In this document: positions 1 to 7,999 of the stretch, piece after piece
Layout of the letters: the number at the start of each line of letters is the position of its first letter
Numbering within the stretch: the stretch's first letter is position 1
Origin: an uncultured Eubacteriales bacterium
GTDB taxonomy: Bacteria > Bacillota > Clostridia > Oscillospirales > Acutalibacteraceae
NCBI GenBank assembly: GCA_934463265.1
Contig: CAKSIU010000011.1
Location: 1-22,129 of the forward strand
Direction: 5' to 3'
DNA: 22,129 nucleotides
The notes under the pieces: generated by a model
Databases searched by the model: none
What the model was told of the DNA's origin: nothing
The model's input: the letters and a program-made list of their open reading frames with translations, nothing else
Position numbers and translations under genes: made by a program

Positions 1-40
1 TTTTTAAGCACAATTTATAGTGCTACTTCTTAAAATGTTT

Positions 41-1390
41 CTAAATTTGTGTCCTTTTTATTGACTGTAGTCCAGTGTCATAAATTTTAGAATTAACATC
101 AGCATAAATTTCTGTAGCAGTTGAATAGGGATTAATGGAAACCGATTTTAATGGGTTAGTAAGAGCGGAGTTAGGAATTGAAATTTCTTCAGAATCTTTT
201 GTTGTGTCATTAATACTAGTTGTAATTCTAAATTTACAATTAGCTTTATTTGTTGGAAGAGAAACAGAGTTCTCTGTTATAGCCACAGAAGGCGTAGGAA
301 TTTTAGTTCCCGAAATTTCTTCAGCTATTACTTTATTACACGCTGGGCAAAAGTAAGTTATTTCTGCATTTTTATCAAATGTAGCGTTACTTCTTTTTCC
401 ATTAAGTCCAATTTTTTTATGGTATGGTTTTAATTTGCCGACGATCGTATCGTAGTTTAAAATAGCACCAGGATCTGTGTATACTTTATCAATATAATCG
501 CACGGAACATATATGGTGACCACTCCTTTATTATAATTTCCACTGGGTTGGAACATATTCGAAGTTATTTCTGGTTTATATCCAGACAACAATACCTGTG
601 GTCCACCATGACTTTTCCAATTGCAGAAACCGCTACTAAAATAATTTCCAATATTTGCATTAGGTTCCTCCGGTATAATTAAAGTTACCCCTCCAGAAAA
701 TGCTCCCGCACCAACAGCGCCAAGTGACGCAGGGATTTTAATATACCCATACATACGATTACATTGATGAAATGCATTAGTGCCAACGTATCCTAATTTG
801 TCTCCAAACACTGGTATAGTTATTAATTTTTCACAATTTCCAAAACAGGAATTCCCAAAAACCGTAACATTTTCCGTGTTTGACATTGTAGTTAAAGCTG
901 AACAGTTTTCAAAACAGGAATCCCCAAAAGCCGTAACATTCTCTGTGTTTGATATTGTAGTTAATTGGAAACAACAATAAAAAGCCCTGGTACCAATCGA
1001 GCAGGGTGCGCCTTTGAAATCTATGGTGACTATATTTACATCGCCCGTAAATGCATTTCCAGCAATTTCAGTTACCTTGTAATCATGTGAAGTACCGCTG
1101 TCAAAGTTTTTATCTGAGTAAGCAATTGTATCTTGTATAACAAGGTTGGCTTTTACTTCATTTACAGTACTTTCAGACCACCCAGTCACAGTAGCTACAT
1201 AATTATATTTAGTACTACCGTCTTCATTTTTTTCTTCAGTGTCTTTGGCAACTAGCTTGTAATTTACATTGGCGTAATTTTTAGTTTCTATAACTGTTAC
1301 ATCCTCAGCAAAAGCCAGGTTCGGTTCACACAAAAATGTAAAAAGAGCTACACAAAAAAATGTTGCTAAAAATAAAAATTTCTTTCTCAT
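41..1390 (-). CDS. Secreted BspA-like leucine-rich-repeat surface protein
   Basis: The 449-residue product starts with a signal peptide: Arg-Lys-Lys, a hydrophobic stretch to about residue 27, and an Ala-Phe-Ala-Glu cleavage-like site. Residues about 100-240 carry LRR_5/BspA-type repeats of about 23 residues, with signatures such as AFTGDVNIVTIDF and TENVTxFGxSCFxNC. Proteins of this family are extracellular and often bind host or surface ligands; the ligand here is unknown. The C-terminal third has a CPAC motif and a Ser/Thr-rich tail, and I see no LPXTG anchor or membrane anchor, so attachment is unclear. The start is an ATG behind a good AAAGGAGG box. No co-transcribed neighbour is visible, and no strong terminator follows the stop. 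Two adjacent repeats are nearly identical at the DNA level (837-895 and 906-964). Family assignment is fairly sure; function is inferred. Confidence 0.8.
   Translation of the reverse strand: MRKKFLFLATFFCVALFTFLCEPNLAFAEDVTVIETKNYANVNYKLVAKDTEEKNEDGSTKYNYVATVTGWSESTVNEVKANLVIQDTIAYSDKNFDSGTSHDYKVTEIAGNAFTGDVNIVTIDFKGAPCSIGTRAFYCCFQLTTISNTENVTAFGDSCFENCSALTTMSNTENVTVFGNSCFGNCEKLITIPVFGDKLGYVGTNAFHQCNRMYGYIKIPASLGAVGAGAFSGGVTLIIPEEPNANIGNYFSSGFCNWKSHGGPQVLLSGYKPEITSNMFQPSGNYNKGVVTIYVPCDYIDKVYTDPGAILNYDTIVGKLKPYHKKIGLNGKRSNATFDKNAEITYFCPACNKVIAEEISGTKIPTPSVAITENSVSLPTNKANCKFRITTSINDTTKDSEEISIPNSALTNPLKSVSINPYSTATEIYADVNSKIYDTGLQSIKRTQI
837..964 (-). repeat. 69-bp tandem duplication coding one LRR unit
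   Basis: Bases 837-895 and 906-964 match at all but about six positions, with a period of 69 bp (23 codons). They encode two copies of the TENVTxFGxSCFxNC repeat in the BspA-like protein. The in-frame period equal to one LRR_5 unit suggests duplication of a single repeat. Confidence 0.8.
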
Positions 1391-1667
1391 AGTATAAACC
1401 TCCTTTAATAATGTATAAAAAATTCTTGCCTATGAATAAAAATATACCTCCCTTCATTTTTTTAATGTTTTGCCTAGAGGATAACATATACCTCATTTAT
1501 AGTTTTTTTGTGCGTCCATAATAAATTATATCTATTTTTTATAAAAAGCTAATGATTGTGAAATTCTTTTCTCATTATTTTACAAAATTAAGCATCTTAA
1601 ATTAATATTACTATGTATTTTATGCATATTTGAACGCTACAGAAAGTGATCGCGGTGTCTGTGGTTT

Positions 1668-1698
1668 GCGTTGCAAAAAAATTAGCTTTTTGTAACGC
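1668..1698. repeat. 12-bp hairpin with A/T-rich arms
   Basis: GCGTTGCAAAAA (1668-1679) can pair with TTTTTGTAACGC (1687-1698), with one wobble and a 7-base loop. No T-run follows outside the stem on either strand, so it is not a standard rho-independent terminator. The flanks carry a loose direct repeat (AACGCT followed by GAAAGTG) at 1633 and 1694. Confidence 0.45.
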
Positions 1699-1737
1699 TT
1701 TGAAAGTGTGCCAAGCTTGTAACTTACGACCCTTGTG

Positions 1738-1962
1738 TTAAGCTTTCATTTCAATTCGTGAAATATTTTTACAAAAATTAGAAAAATCTTTATATTCTTC
1801 AGTGACTTTAAGCGGTATATTTGCTATAACTTTTAAGATTGCCAGTGCTTCATTTCCAATTGATCTTGCGTCTTCAATAAAATAAACAAGCAAATCATAA
1901 AAAATATGTCGAGCGTAAAACCGGATTCCCATGCATATCAATGTCCGAGTTTTAAAACCCAA
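1738..1962 (-). CDS. Possible small hypothetical ORF or gene remnant
   Basis: This is an open frame of 74 codons whose first usable codon is TTG at 1962. An ATG lies ten codons in, at 1932, and neither has a recognisable Shine-Dalgarno sequence. The middle is helical and mixed hydrophobic/acidic (for example FIEDARSIGNEALAILKVI), which looks protein-like rather than random. I do not recognise the family. A second open frame immediately upstream (1967-2113) also reads like protein, so the two may be parts of one decayed gene. It could also be chance coding. Confidence 0.25.
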   Translation of the reverse strand: MGFKTRTLICMGIRFYARHIFYDLLVYFIEDARSIGNEALAILKVIANIPLKVTEEYKDFSNFCKNISRIEMKA

Positions 1963-1966
1963 AAAG

Positions 1967-2113
1967 TTAGTCTATTTTGGGCGTTGACACTTTTATAATT
2001 TGCTTGTTTACAATTTCCGAAAAGCCCCGTGGCATCATGAGTTTCAGTGAGTAATCGCCGTCTAATTCTTCTGTTACATAAGATTCCCTTCTAATAAAAA
2101 GTGAAAAAACTTT
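1967..2113 (-). pseudogene. Open frame without a start, possible decayed gene fragment
   Basis: Between a TAA at 2114-2116 and a TAA at 1967-1969 the minus strand has 48 open codons. They read as a plausible protein segment (including RRESYVTEELDGDYSLKL and MMPRGFSEIVNKQ), but there is no usable start with a ribosome-binding site. It abuts the 1738-1962 frame five bases away. Reading both as one broken gene is inference; I do not know the family. Confidence 0.25.
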
Positions 2114-2172
2114 TTAAAGAAATGATGCTGATATCACAAATACACTATTAATGTGATGCATTTCAGGCAAGC

Positions 2173-4998
2173 TTACCTGTTTAAAAACTTCTTTAAATAT
2201 TGTCCCGTATAAGATTTTTCTACTTTACAAATTTCTTCCGGCGTACCTTTTGCAACTATTTCTCCGCCTTTGTCACCACCTTCCGGCCCTAAATCAATTA
2301 TATAATCGGCAGTTTTAATTAAATCCAAATTATGTTCAATTACGAGAACGGTATTTCCCGCATCAACTAACCTCTGCAAAACTTCGATTAATCTATGAAC
2401 GTCCGCAATATGAAGCCCTGTTGTTGGCTCATCGAGGACATAAATTGTTTTTCCCGTGGCTCTTTTGGAAAGTTCTGTCGCTAATTTCACTCTCTGTGCT
2501 TCTCCGCCAGAAAGTGTTGTTGCTGACTGGCCAAGTTTTATATAGCCCAGCCCCACATCGCAAAGAGTCTGTAATTTTCGCGATATTTTAGGTATATTGA
2601 CAAAAAATAAAACTGCTTCTTCGATAGTCATTTCCAAAACATCGTGAATCGTTTTATCTTTATATTTAACTTCAAGAGTTTCTCGATTATAACGCTTTCC
2701 TTTGCAGATATCGCACGGAACATATATATCCGGTAAAAAATGCATCTCAATTTTTATCAGCCCGTCTCCTTGACAAGCTTCGCAGCGACCACCTTTCACA
2801 TTAAATGAAAATCTGCTGCTTTTAAAACCTTTCATTTTCGCGTCATTCGTAGATGCAAACAGTTCACGAATATCCGTAAAAACGCCAGTATAAGTCGCCG
2901 GATTTGACCGAGGTGTTCGTCCGATTGGCACCTGATTTATATCTATAATTTTGTCAAGATTTTCTACTCCGGTTATTTTTCTGTGTTTACCAGGCTTCTT
3001 TTTCGCACCGTTCAACTGAGCGGCCAAGCTCTTATATAAAATTTCATTAATCAGTGATGATTTTCCGGAACCTGAAACGCCTGTAACACAGACAAACTTT
3101 CCAAGAGGAATTTCCACATCAATATTTTTTAAGTTATTTTGAGTTGCACCTAAAATTTTGAGTTTTTTACCATTTCCTTTTCGTCTTTTTTGCGGCACCT
3201 CAACTGCTTTTTTCCCACTCAAATACTGACCTGTAATAGAATTTTCACAGTTTTTTATTGCATTTACATCACCGCAACAAACAATTTCGCCTCCATGTAC
3301 ACCAGCCCCTGGCCCCACATCAACAATATAATCTGCCGCGCACATAGTGTCCTCATCATGCTCCACCACGATTACCGTATTGCCTATGTCGCGAAGTTTT
3401 TTCAAAGTAGCCAAAAGTTTGTCATTGTCGCGCTGATGAAGCCCAATACTGGGTTCGTCCAAAATGTAAAGAACTCCCATTAAAGAAGAACCAATTTGCG
3501 TTGCCAAGCGAATTCTTTGACTTTCGCCACCAGACAATGTCCCCGATTCACGCGACAAAGTTAAATATTCAAGTCCAACGCTTTTTAAAAATCCGAGGCG
3601 TTCTTTTATTTCCTTTAATATTTCTCTGGCAATAAGCTGTTCTTTTTCCGACAAAACCAAACTGTCAACAAAATCAAGTATTTTCACTATAGATTTGTTG
3701 CAAAGTTCGCTTATATTTACACCGCCGACTGTAACCGCCAAGCTCTCCGGACTTAATCTATCGCCTTTGCAACTGTCGCAAGGAATCGCACTCATATAAG
3801 ATTCTATTTCTTCCTTAACAAAGTTGCTCTGAGATTCTCGATAACGTCGTTCAAGGTTGTTTATTACGCCCTCAAAAGCAGTATTATAAGAAAATTTTAC
3901 ATTTTCACTTTCTCTTACCATTTTAAATTTTTCGCCGTTCGAGCCATGTAAAAGAATATCGATTATTTCTGGCGATAAGTCTTTAACTGGCGTGTCAAGC
4001 GAAAATTTATACTTTTTTGAAAGCGCTTCATAATACATTTTTGCGATAGTTGCACCTTCCGTCGTCCAACCACTAGCCTTTATTGCGCCCTGATTTATCG
4101 ATAAACTTTTGTCCGTAAGAATAAGTTCAGGGTCTATGCGCATAAATACGCCCAAACCCATACATTTTTTGCAGGCGCCATGTGGATTATTAAACGAAAA
4201 CATACGAGGAGTCAGTTCTTCAATGCTTACGCCATGTTCCGGGCAGGCATAATTTTGCGAAAATAAAATGTCCCCCCCATCCACAACATTAACAATTATA
4301 ATTCCATCAGAAAGCTCCCCTGCCGTTTCCACAGAATCTGCAAGTCGCGACCGAATATCTTTTTTTATTATAATTCGGTCAATAACTATCTCGATTGTGT
4401 GTTTTTTATTCTTTTCAAGCTTTATTTCTTCGGATAAATCATAAATTATTCCATCTACACGCACACGAACATACCCGCTTTTTTTGGCATTTTCAAGTTC
4501 TTTTACGTGTTCGCCCTTTCTCGCACGCACTATCGGCGACAGAACTTGTAACTTCGTTCCTTCGCCTAAATTCATTACTCTGTCAACTATTTGGTCAACG
4601 GTCTGCTGCTTGATTTCTCTTCCACAAATCGGGCAATGCGGTATACCTATGCGCGCATATAATAGCCTCAAATAGTCATAAATTTCTGTGACTGTTCCCA
4701 CAGTTGAACGTGGATTTTTCGAAGTCGTTTTTTGGTCAATCGAAACTGCCGGCGACAAGCCATCAATGCTTTCAACTGCAGGTTTTTCCATTGGGCCTAA
4801 AAACTGCCTTGCATACGATGATAAAGACTCGACGTATCTTCTTTGCCCTTCCGCATAAATCGTATCGAAAGCAAGAGAGGATTTTCCCGAACCGGATAGT
4901 CCTGTTATTACAACTAATTTATCCCTCGGTATGGTCACGTCTATATTTTTTAAATTGTGCTCTTTGGCCCCTTTTACAACTATATTATTTTCAGACAT
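2173..4998 (-). CDS. uvrA: Excinuclease ABC subunit A (UvrA)
   Basis: UvrA is the damage-sensing ATPase of nucleotide excision repair; it dimerises and loads UvrB on lesions. The 941-residue length is normal for the family. Visible features are Walker A GLSGSGKSS (33-41), zinc cysteines CPIC (122-125) with ACPEHG and CKKC (about 251-279), and CDSC (407-410). ABC signature LSGGESQ and LDEPSIGL lie at about 488-520. The second Walker A is GVSGSGKSS (640-648), followed by zinc pairs CEAC/CDIC (739-765), then LSGGEAQ and LDEPTTGL at about 829-862. An ATG at 5010 is also in frame, but the GGAGG just inside it is correctly spaced for the ATG at 4998, which I choose. It follows uvrB, separated by a large inverted-repeat element. 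Identification is secure. Confidence 0.98.
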   Translation of the reverse strand: MSENNIVVKGAKEHNLKNIDVTIPRDKLVVITGLSGSGKSSLAFDTIYAEGQRRYVESLSSYARQFLGPMEKPAVESIDGLSPAVSIDQKTTSKNPRSTVGTVTEIYDYLRLLYARIGIPHCPICGREIKQQTVDQIVDRVMNLGEGTKLQVLSPIVRARKGEHVKELENAKKSGYVRVRVDGIIYDLSEEIKLEKNKKHTIEIVIDRIIIKKDIRSRLADSVETAGELSDGIIIVNVVDGGDILFSQNYACPEHGVSIEELTPRMFSFNNPHGACKKCMGLGVFMRIDPELILTDKSLSINQGAIKASGWTTEGATIAKMYYEALSKKYKFSLDTPVKDLSPEIIDILLHGSNGEKFKMVRESENVKFSYNTAFEGVINNLERRYRESQSNFVKEEIESYMSAIPCDSCKGDRLSPESLAVTVGGVNISELCNKSIVKILDFVDSLVLSEKEQLIAREILKEIKERLGFLKSVGLEYLTLSRESGTLSGGESQRIRLATQIGSSLMGVLYILDEPSIGLHQRDNDKLLATLKKLRDIGNTVIVVEHDEDTMCAADYIVDVGPGAGVHGGEIVCCGDVNAIKNCENSITGQYLSGKKAVEVPQKRRKGNGKKLKILGATQNNLKNIDVEIPLGKFVCVTGVSGSGKSSLINEILYKSLAAQLNGAKKKPGKHRKITGVENLDKIIDINQVPIGRTPRSNPATYTGVFTDIRELFASTNDAKMKGFKSSRFSFNVKGGRCEACQGDGLIKIEMHFLPDIYVPCDICKGKRYNRETLEVKYKDKTIHDVLEMTIEEAVLFFVNIPKISRKLQTLCDVGLGYIKLGQSATTLSGGEAQRVKLATELSKRATGKTIYVLDEPTTGLHIADVHRLIEVLQRLVDAGNTVLVIEHNLDLIKTADYIIDLGPEGGDKGGEIVAKGTPEEICKVEKSYTGQYLKKFLNR

Positions 4999-5023
4999 TT
5001 TTTCCTCCATGTTTCTCGTGCCT

Positions 5024-5180
5024 GCTGGTCACGCAGAGCAGATTTCATCTGCTCTCGCTGTCGCATTCGCAAATTTTAAAAATTCTTTTTTTACAAAAAA
5101 CTTCAAAAATTTTTTGAAGTTGCGAATGTGACGGTCACTTATAGAAATTGGAATTCAATTTCTATAAGGGCGTGACCAGC
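5024..5180. repeat. 157-base cloverleaf-like inverted-repeat element
   Basis: The ends GCTGGTCACGC (5024-5034) and GCGTGACCAGC (5170-5180) are exact inverted repeats. Inside lie three further stems. The first is 5035-5043 with 5047-5055 (9 bp, 3-base loop). The second is 5061-5072 with 5120-5131 (12 bp, one wobble), itself enclosing 5101-5109 with 5111-5119. The third is 5138-5150 with 5156-5168 (13 bp, 5-base loop). Together they form a closed multi-branch structure filling most of the uvrB-uvrA gap and ending about 14 bases before the ATG at 5010. It could be a MITE-like mobile repeat, a cruciform, or an mRNA processing/attenuation structure within the radC-uvrB-uvrA transcript. No transposase is present and no target duplication is obvious. 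Confidence 0.8.
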
Positions 5181-5201
5181 CCTAAAATAGCAAACCAAAA
5201 A

Positions 5202-7154
5202 TTATTTTTTCAACTCTTCGATTTTATCTCTTAAAAAAGCAGCATGTTCAAATTCCAATAATTTCGCCGCAGCTTTCATTTCTTTTTCAAGTTCTGCAAT
5301 TAATTTATTTTTCTGACTTTTACTTAATTTTTTTTGTAACTTCTCATTAGTTTTATCATGAGATGATATTTCCAATACGTCTGCAACTTTTTTTACTATA
5401 GTTTTTGGAATTATTCCATATTTTTCATTATAATCAATCTGAATATTTCGACGACGCTCTGTTTCTTTAATCGCAGTTTCCATCGACGGTGTAACAGAAT
5501 CAGCGTACATGATAACTTGTCCATTTGCATTTCTAGCCGCGCGACCGATCGTCTGTATAAGTGAGCGTTCCGAACGTAAGAATCCCTCTTTATCTGCATC
5601 TAAAATTGCAACAAGAGAAACCTCCGGAATATCGAGCCCTTCACGCAACAGATTTATTCCAATCAATACATCAAACTCGCCCAAGCGCAAATCTCTAACA
5701 ATTTCCATTCTTTCCACAGTGTCGATCCCAAAATGCATATATCGCACTTTTATTCCAACTTCTTGCAAATATGCGGTTAAATCTTCCGCCATTTTTTTTG
5801 TCAAAGTCGTCACAAGTACGCGTTCGCCCACCGCAATTCTTTTGTTAATCTCCGAGATTAAGTCATCAATCTGCCCATCAACAGGTTTGACTATAACTTC
5901 TGGGTCCACTAACCCTGTCGGCCTAATGACTTGCTCCACAATTTGAGCACTTTTTTCTTTTTCAAAATCTCCTGGTGTCGCGCTAACAAAAACTACTTGA
6001 TTAACCTTTTCATAAAATTCATCATAAGTTAATGGTCTGTTGTCATAAGCAGAAGGCAATCTAAAGCCATAATCTATTAAATTTTGTTTGCGCGCCCTGT
6101 CTCCGGCATACATAGCTCTTACCTGGGGCAACATAACATGAGATTCATCAACAAACATTAAAAAATCATCTGGAAAATAGTCAATTAGCGTAAACGGCGA
6201 TGCTCCCTGTGGACGTCCGGATAAAATTCTTGAATAATTTTCAATTCCTTTACAAAAACCTATTTCTTCCAGCATTTCAATATCATAACGAGTCCTCTGT
6301 TCAATTCTCTGCGCCTCCAATAATTTATCATTCTCGCGAAAAAATTTAATCTGCTGATTTAATTCATTTTCTATTTCAAAAATAGCCTGATGCATTTTCT
6401 CTTTTGGCACAATGTAATGCGATGCCGGATAAATAGCTACGTGTTTAATAACTGCCTTTACTTCACCAGTTAATGGATTAACCTCACTCAAACGGTCAAT
6501 TTCGTCACCAAAAAACTCCACACGTATCACAGTATCACTCGAAACAGCTGGAAAAATCTCAACTACATCTCCGCGAACTCTAAATTTGTTTCGCGTTAAA
6601 TTAATATCATTACGTTCATATTGCAACTCGACCAACTTTTTCAAAATTTCATCCCGACTTTTCTGCATTCCAGGTCGCAAAGAAATTACCATCGTACGGT
6701 AATCAATGGGGTTACCAAGGCTGTAAATACAAGATACACTTGCCACAATTATAACATCACGCCGTTCAGACAGTGCTGAAGTTGCAGAATGACGCAATTT
6801 ATCAATTTCATCATTAATTGCAGAATCTTTTTCAATGTAAGTGTCTGTTGTAGCAATGTAAGCTTCCGGCTGATAATAATCATAATACGAAACAAAATAT
6901 TCCACAGCATTTTCAGGAAAGAACTCTCGAAATTCAGAACAAAGTTGTGCTGCCAGAGTTTTATTATGCGCCAAAATTAACGTCGGACGGTTTAATTTTT
7001 CTATTATATTGGCCATCGTAAAAGTTTTTCCAGAGCCAGTAACACCAAGCAAAGTCTGTTCTTTATAGCCTTTATTTATTCCGTCAACCAAGGTTTTTAT
7101 CGCTTGAGGCTGGTCTCCGGTAGGTTTATAATTCGATTTTAATTTAAAATTCAT
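5202..7154 (-). CDS. uvrB: Excinuclease ABC subunit B (UvrB)
   Basis: UvrB is the helicase-like subunit that UvrA loads at lesions and that recruits UvrC for incision. The 650-residue protein has Walker A GVTGSGKT (37-44) and the aromatic beta-hairpin region YYDYYQPEAYI (90-100). The DEAD-like box DESHV is at 336-340, helicase motifs such as QTIGRAAR follow, and a C-terminal UVR domain at about 615-650 contacts UvrC. The ATG at 7154 lies 15 bases after the radC stop. Its Shine-Dalgarno is weak (GTGATG), so it may rely on coupling to radC. Length and motifs are those of an intact protein. Confidence 0.98.
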   Translation of the reverse strand: MNFKLKSNYKPTGDQPQAIKTLVDGINKGYKEQTLLGVTGSGKTFTMANIIEKLNRPTLILAHNKTLAAQLCSEFREFFPENAVEYFVSYYDYYQPEAYIATTDTYIEKDSAINDEIDKLRHSATSALSERRDVIIVASVSCIYSLGNPIDYRTMVISLRPGMQKSRDEILKKLVELQYERNDINLTRNKFRVRGDVVEIFPAVSSDTVIRVEFFGDEIDRLSEVNPLTGEVKAVIKHVAIYPASHYIVPKEKMHQAIFEIENELNQQIKFFRENDKLLEAQRIEQRTRYDIEMLEEIGFCKGIENYSRILSGRPQGASPFTLIDYFPDDFLMFVDESHVMLPQVRAMYAGDRARKQNLIDYGFRLPSAYDNRPLTYDEFYEKVNQVVFVSATPGDFEKEKSAQIVEQVIRPTGLVDPEVIVKPVDGQIDDLISEINKRIAVGERVLVTTLTKKMAEDLTAYLQEVGIKVRYMHFGIDTVERMEIVRDLRLGEFDVLIGINLLREGLDIPEVSLVAILDADKEGFLRSERSLIQTIGRAARNANGQVIMYADSVTPSMETAIKETERRRNIQIDYNEKYGIIPKTIVKKVADVLEISSHDKTNEKLQKKLSKSQKNKLIAELEKEMKAAAKLLEFEHAAFLRDKIEELKK

Positions 7155-7169
7155 AAAACATCACGCTTT

Positions 7170-7847
7170 TTATAAAATTTGCTTGCCAAGCTCACTATCA
7201 GCAATAGAAACATAATCATTATCCGCAACAATTATGTGATCAACCAGCTTAACTTCGATTAATTTCAACGCATTTTTAAGTTCGACAGTTGTTTCGATAT
7301 CCTCTCGAGAGGGCAATGCAATTCCGCTGGGGTGGTTATGCGCGATAATTGCTTTTGTGGCATTAAATTTAAGCGCCAATTCTATTATGTCTCTTGTATG
7401 AACACCGGTTGAGCCAAACGAGCCTTGAGAAATAACATCACAAAACATCAAATTCCGTTTCGCATCAAATAAGGCTAAGACTACATGTTCTTTTATTCTT
7501 CCAATAAATTTATTTAATATTATTTTCTCAATTTGCTCTTTTTTTAGTCTTTTATTATTCGTTTTATAATTTTTTTCTGCATAAACTCGGCTTAACTTTG
7601 AAACTAGTCGAATTAAAACTGCAGTAGATTCCCCAATTCCATTAACTTTTATAAGGCTGTTCATAGGCGCATCAAAAACTTTAGGTAGTGAGCCAAACGT
7701 GTTAATCAAATTATGAGCCAACTCATTGGTGTCTTTTCTCGGAATTCCATAAAACAGAAGCATTTCCAAAAGTTCGTGCTCTTCCAAAGAATCTGCACCA
7801 TATTTTATAAACTTCTTTTTAAGGCGCTCTCTGTGGCCACTGTGCAA
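7170..7847 (-). CDS. radC: RadC-family JAB/MPN domain protein
   Basis: The protein has an N-terminal helix-hairpin-helix-like half (GIGESTAVLI around 70-79). A C-terminal JAMM metalloprotease-like domain follows, with E120, the HNHPSG motif (H170, H172) and the downstream S180-x2-D183, so the metal site looks complete. The biochemical role of RadC is unsettled despite its historical link to DNA repair. The N-terminus (HSGHRERLKKKF, then PRKDTNELAH) matches the Clostridia variant of the family. The start is TTG: a TAG stop lies directly before it in frame, and GGTGGGTGG upstream serves as ribosome-binding site. It heads a tight operon with uvrB and uvrA. I see no canonical LexA (GAAC-N4-GTTC) box upstream. 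Confidence 0.93.
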   Translation of the reverse strand: MHSGHRERLKKKFIKYGADSLEEHELLEMLLFYGIPRKDTNELAHNLINTFGSLPKVFDAPMNSLIKVNGIGESTAVLIRLVSKLSRVYAEKNYKTNNKRLKKEQIEKIILNKFIGRIKEHVVLALFDAKRNLMFCDVISQGSFGSTGVHTRDIIELALKFNATKAIIAHNHPSGIALPSREDIETTVELKNALKLIEVKLVDHIIVADNDYVSIADSELGKQIL

Positions 7848-7905
7848 CTAAACCACCCACCTACCATAAAATATTTAACTACATATATTTTCTAAATCTG
7901 TATTT

Positions 7906-7911
7906 ATTATA
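7906..7911 (-). promoter_or_regulatory. Possible -10 element for radC-uvrB-uvrA
   Basis: On the minus strand TATAAT lies about 60 bases before the radC TTG start. No good -35 is found at 16-18 bases, so this is tentative. It lies back to back with the rightward promoter of the pseudouridine synthase. Confidence 0.35.
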
Positions 7912-7955
7912 CAATAAATTGTTCAATTTGAAAAGTATTCAAACGTCCAAAAACA

Positions 7956-7964
7956 TGATATAAT
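7956..7964 (+). promoter_or_regulatory. Extended -10 promoter for the pseudouridine synthase
   Basis: TGATATAAT (7956-7964) is a full extended -10. The -35 position is poor (TATTCA at 7936-7941, consistent with an extended -10 promoter). The ribosome-binding site AAGGAG follows at 7981-7986, before the ATG at 8000. Confidence 0.6.
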
Positions 7965-7999
7965 AGTGAAATGAGTAAAAAAGGAGCTTAAAATCTGCA

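Larger units (their letters stand above)
1391..2172. other. 780-base stretch without a well-supported gene
   Basis: This AT-rich stretch lies between the BspA-like gene and uvrA. It holds the AAAGGAGG box of the BspA-like gene next to 1390 and a 12-bp hairpin at 1668-1698. It also has two short minus-strand open frames (1967-2113 and 1738-1962) without convincing translation signals. On the minus strand the heptamer AGGTATA occurs twice upstream of the BspA-like gene. I see no clear terminator after uvrA and no convincing consensus promoter for the BspA-like gene. Confidence 0.5.

Noticed and set aside
6..25. Terminator after the BspA-like gene
   Set aside because: The stem is only five to six pairs (AGCAC with GTGCT) and no T-run follows on the minus strand.
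4484..5131. Plus-strand open frames opposite uvrA and across the repeat element
   Set aside because: They have Cys/Phe/Ser-rich compositions typical of antisense reading of a real gene, lack ribosome-binding sites, and show no recognisable domains.
5509..5946. 145-codon plus-strand frame opposite uvrB
   Set aside because: It is fully antisense to conserved helicase motifs of UvrB and has no independent translation signal.
7970..7990. Six-codon leader peptide ahead of the pseudouridine synthase
   Set aside because: An ATG frame ending in TAA overlaps the RBS, but it has no RBS of its own and no regulatory codon run or alternative hairpins.
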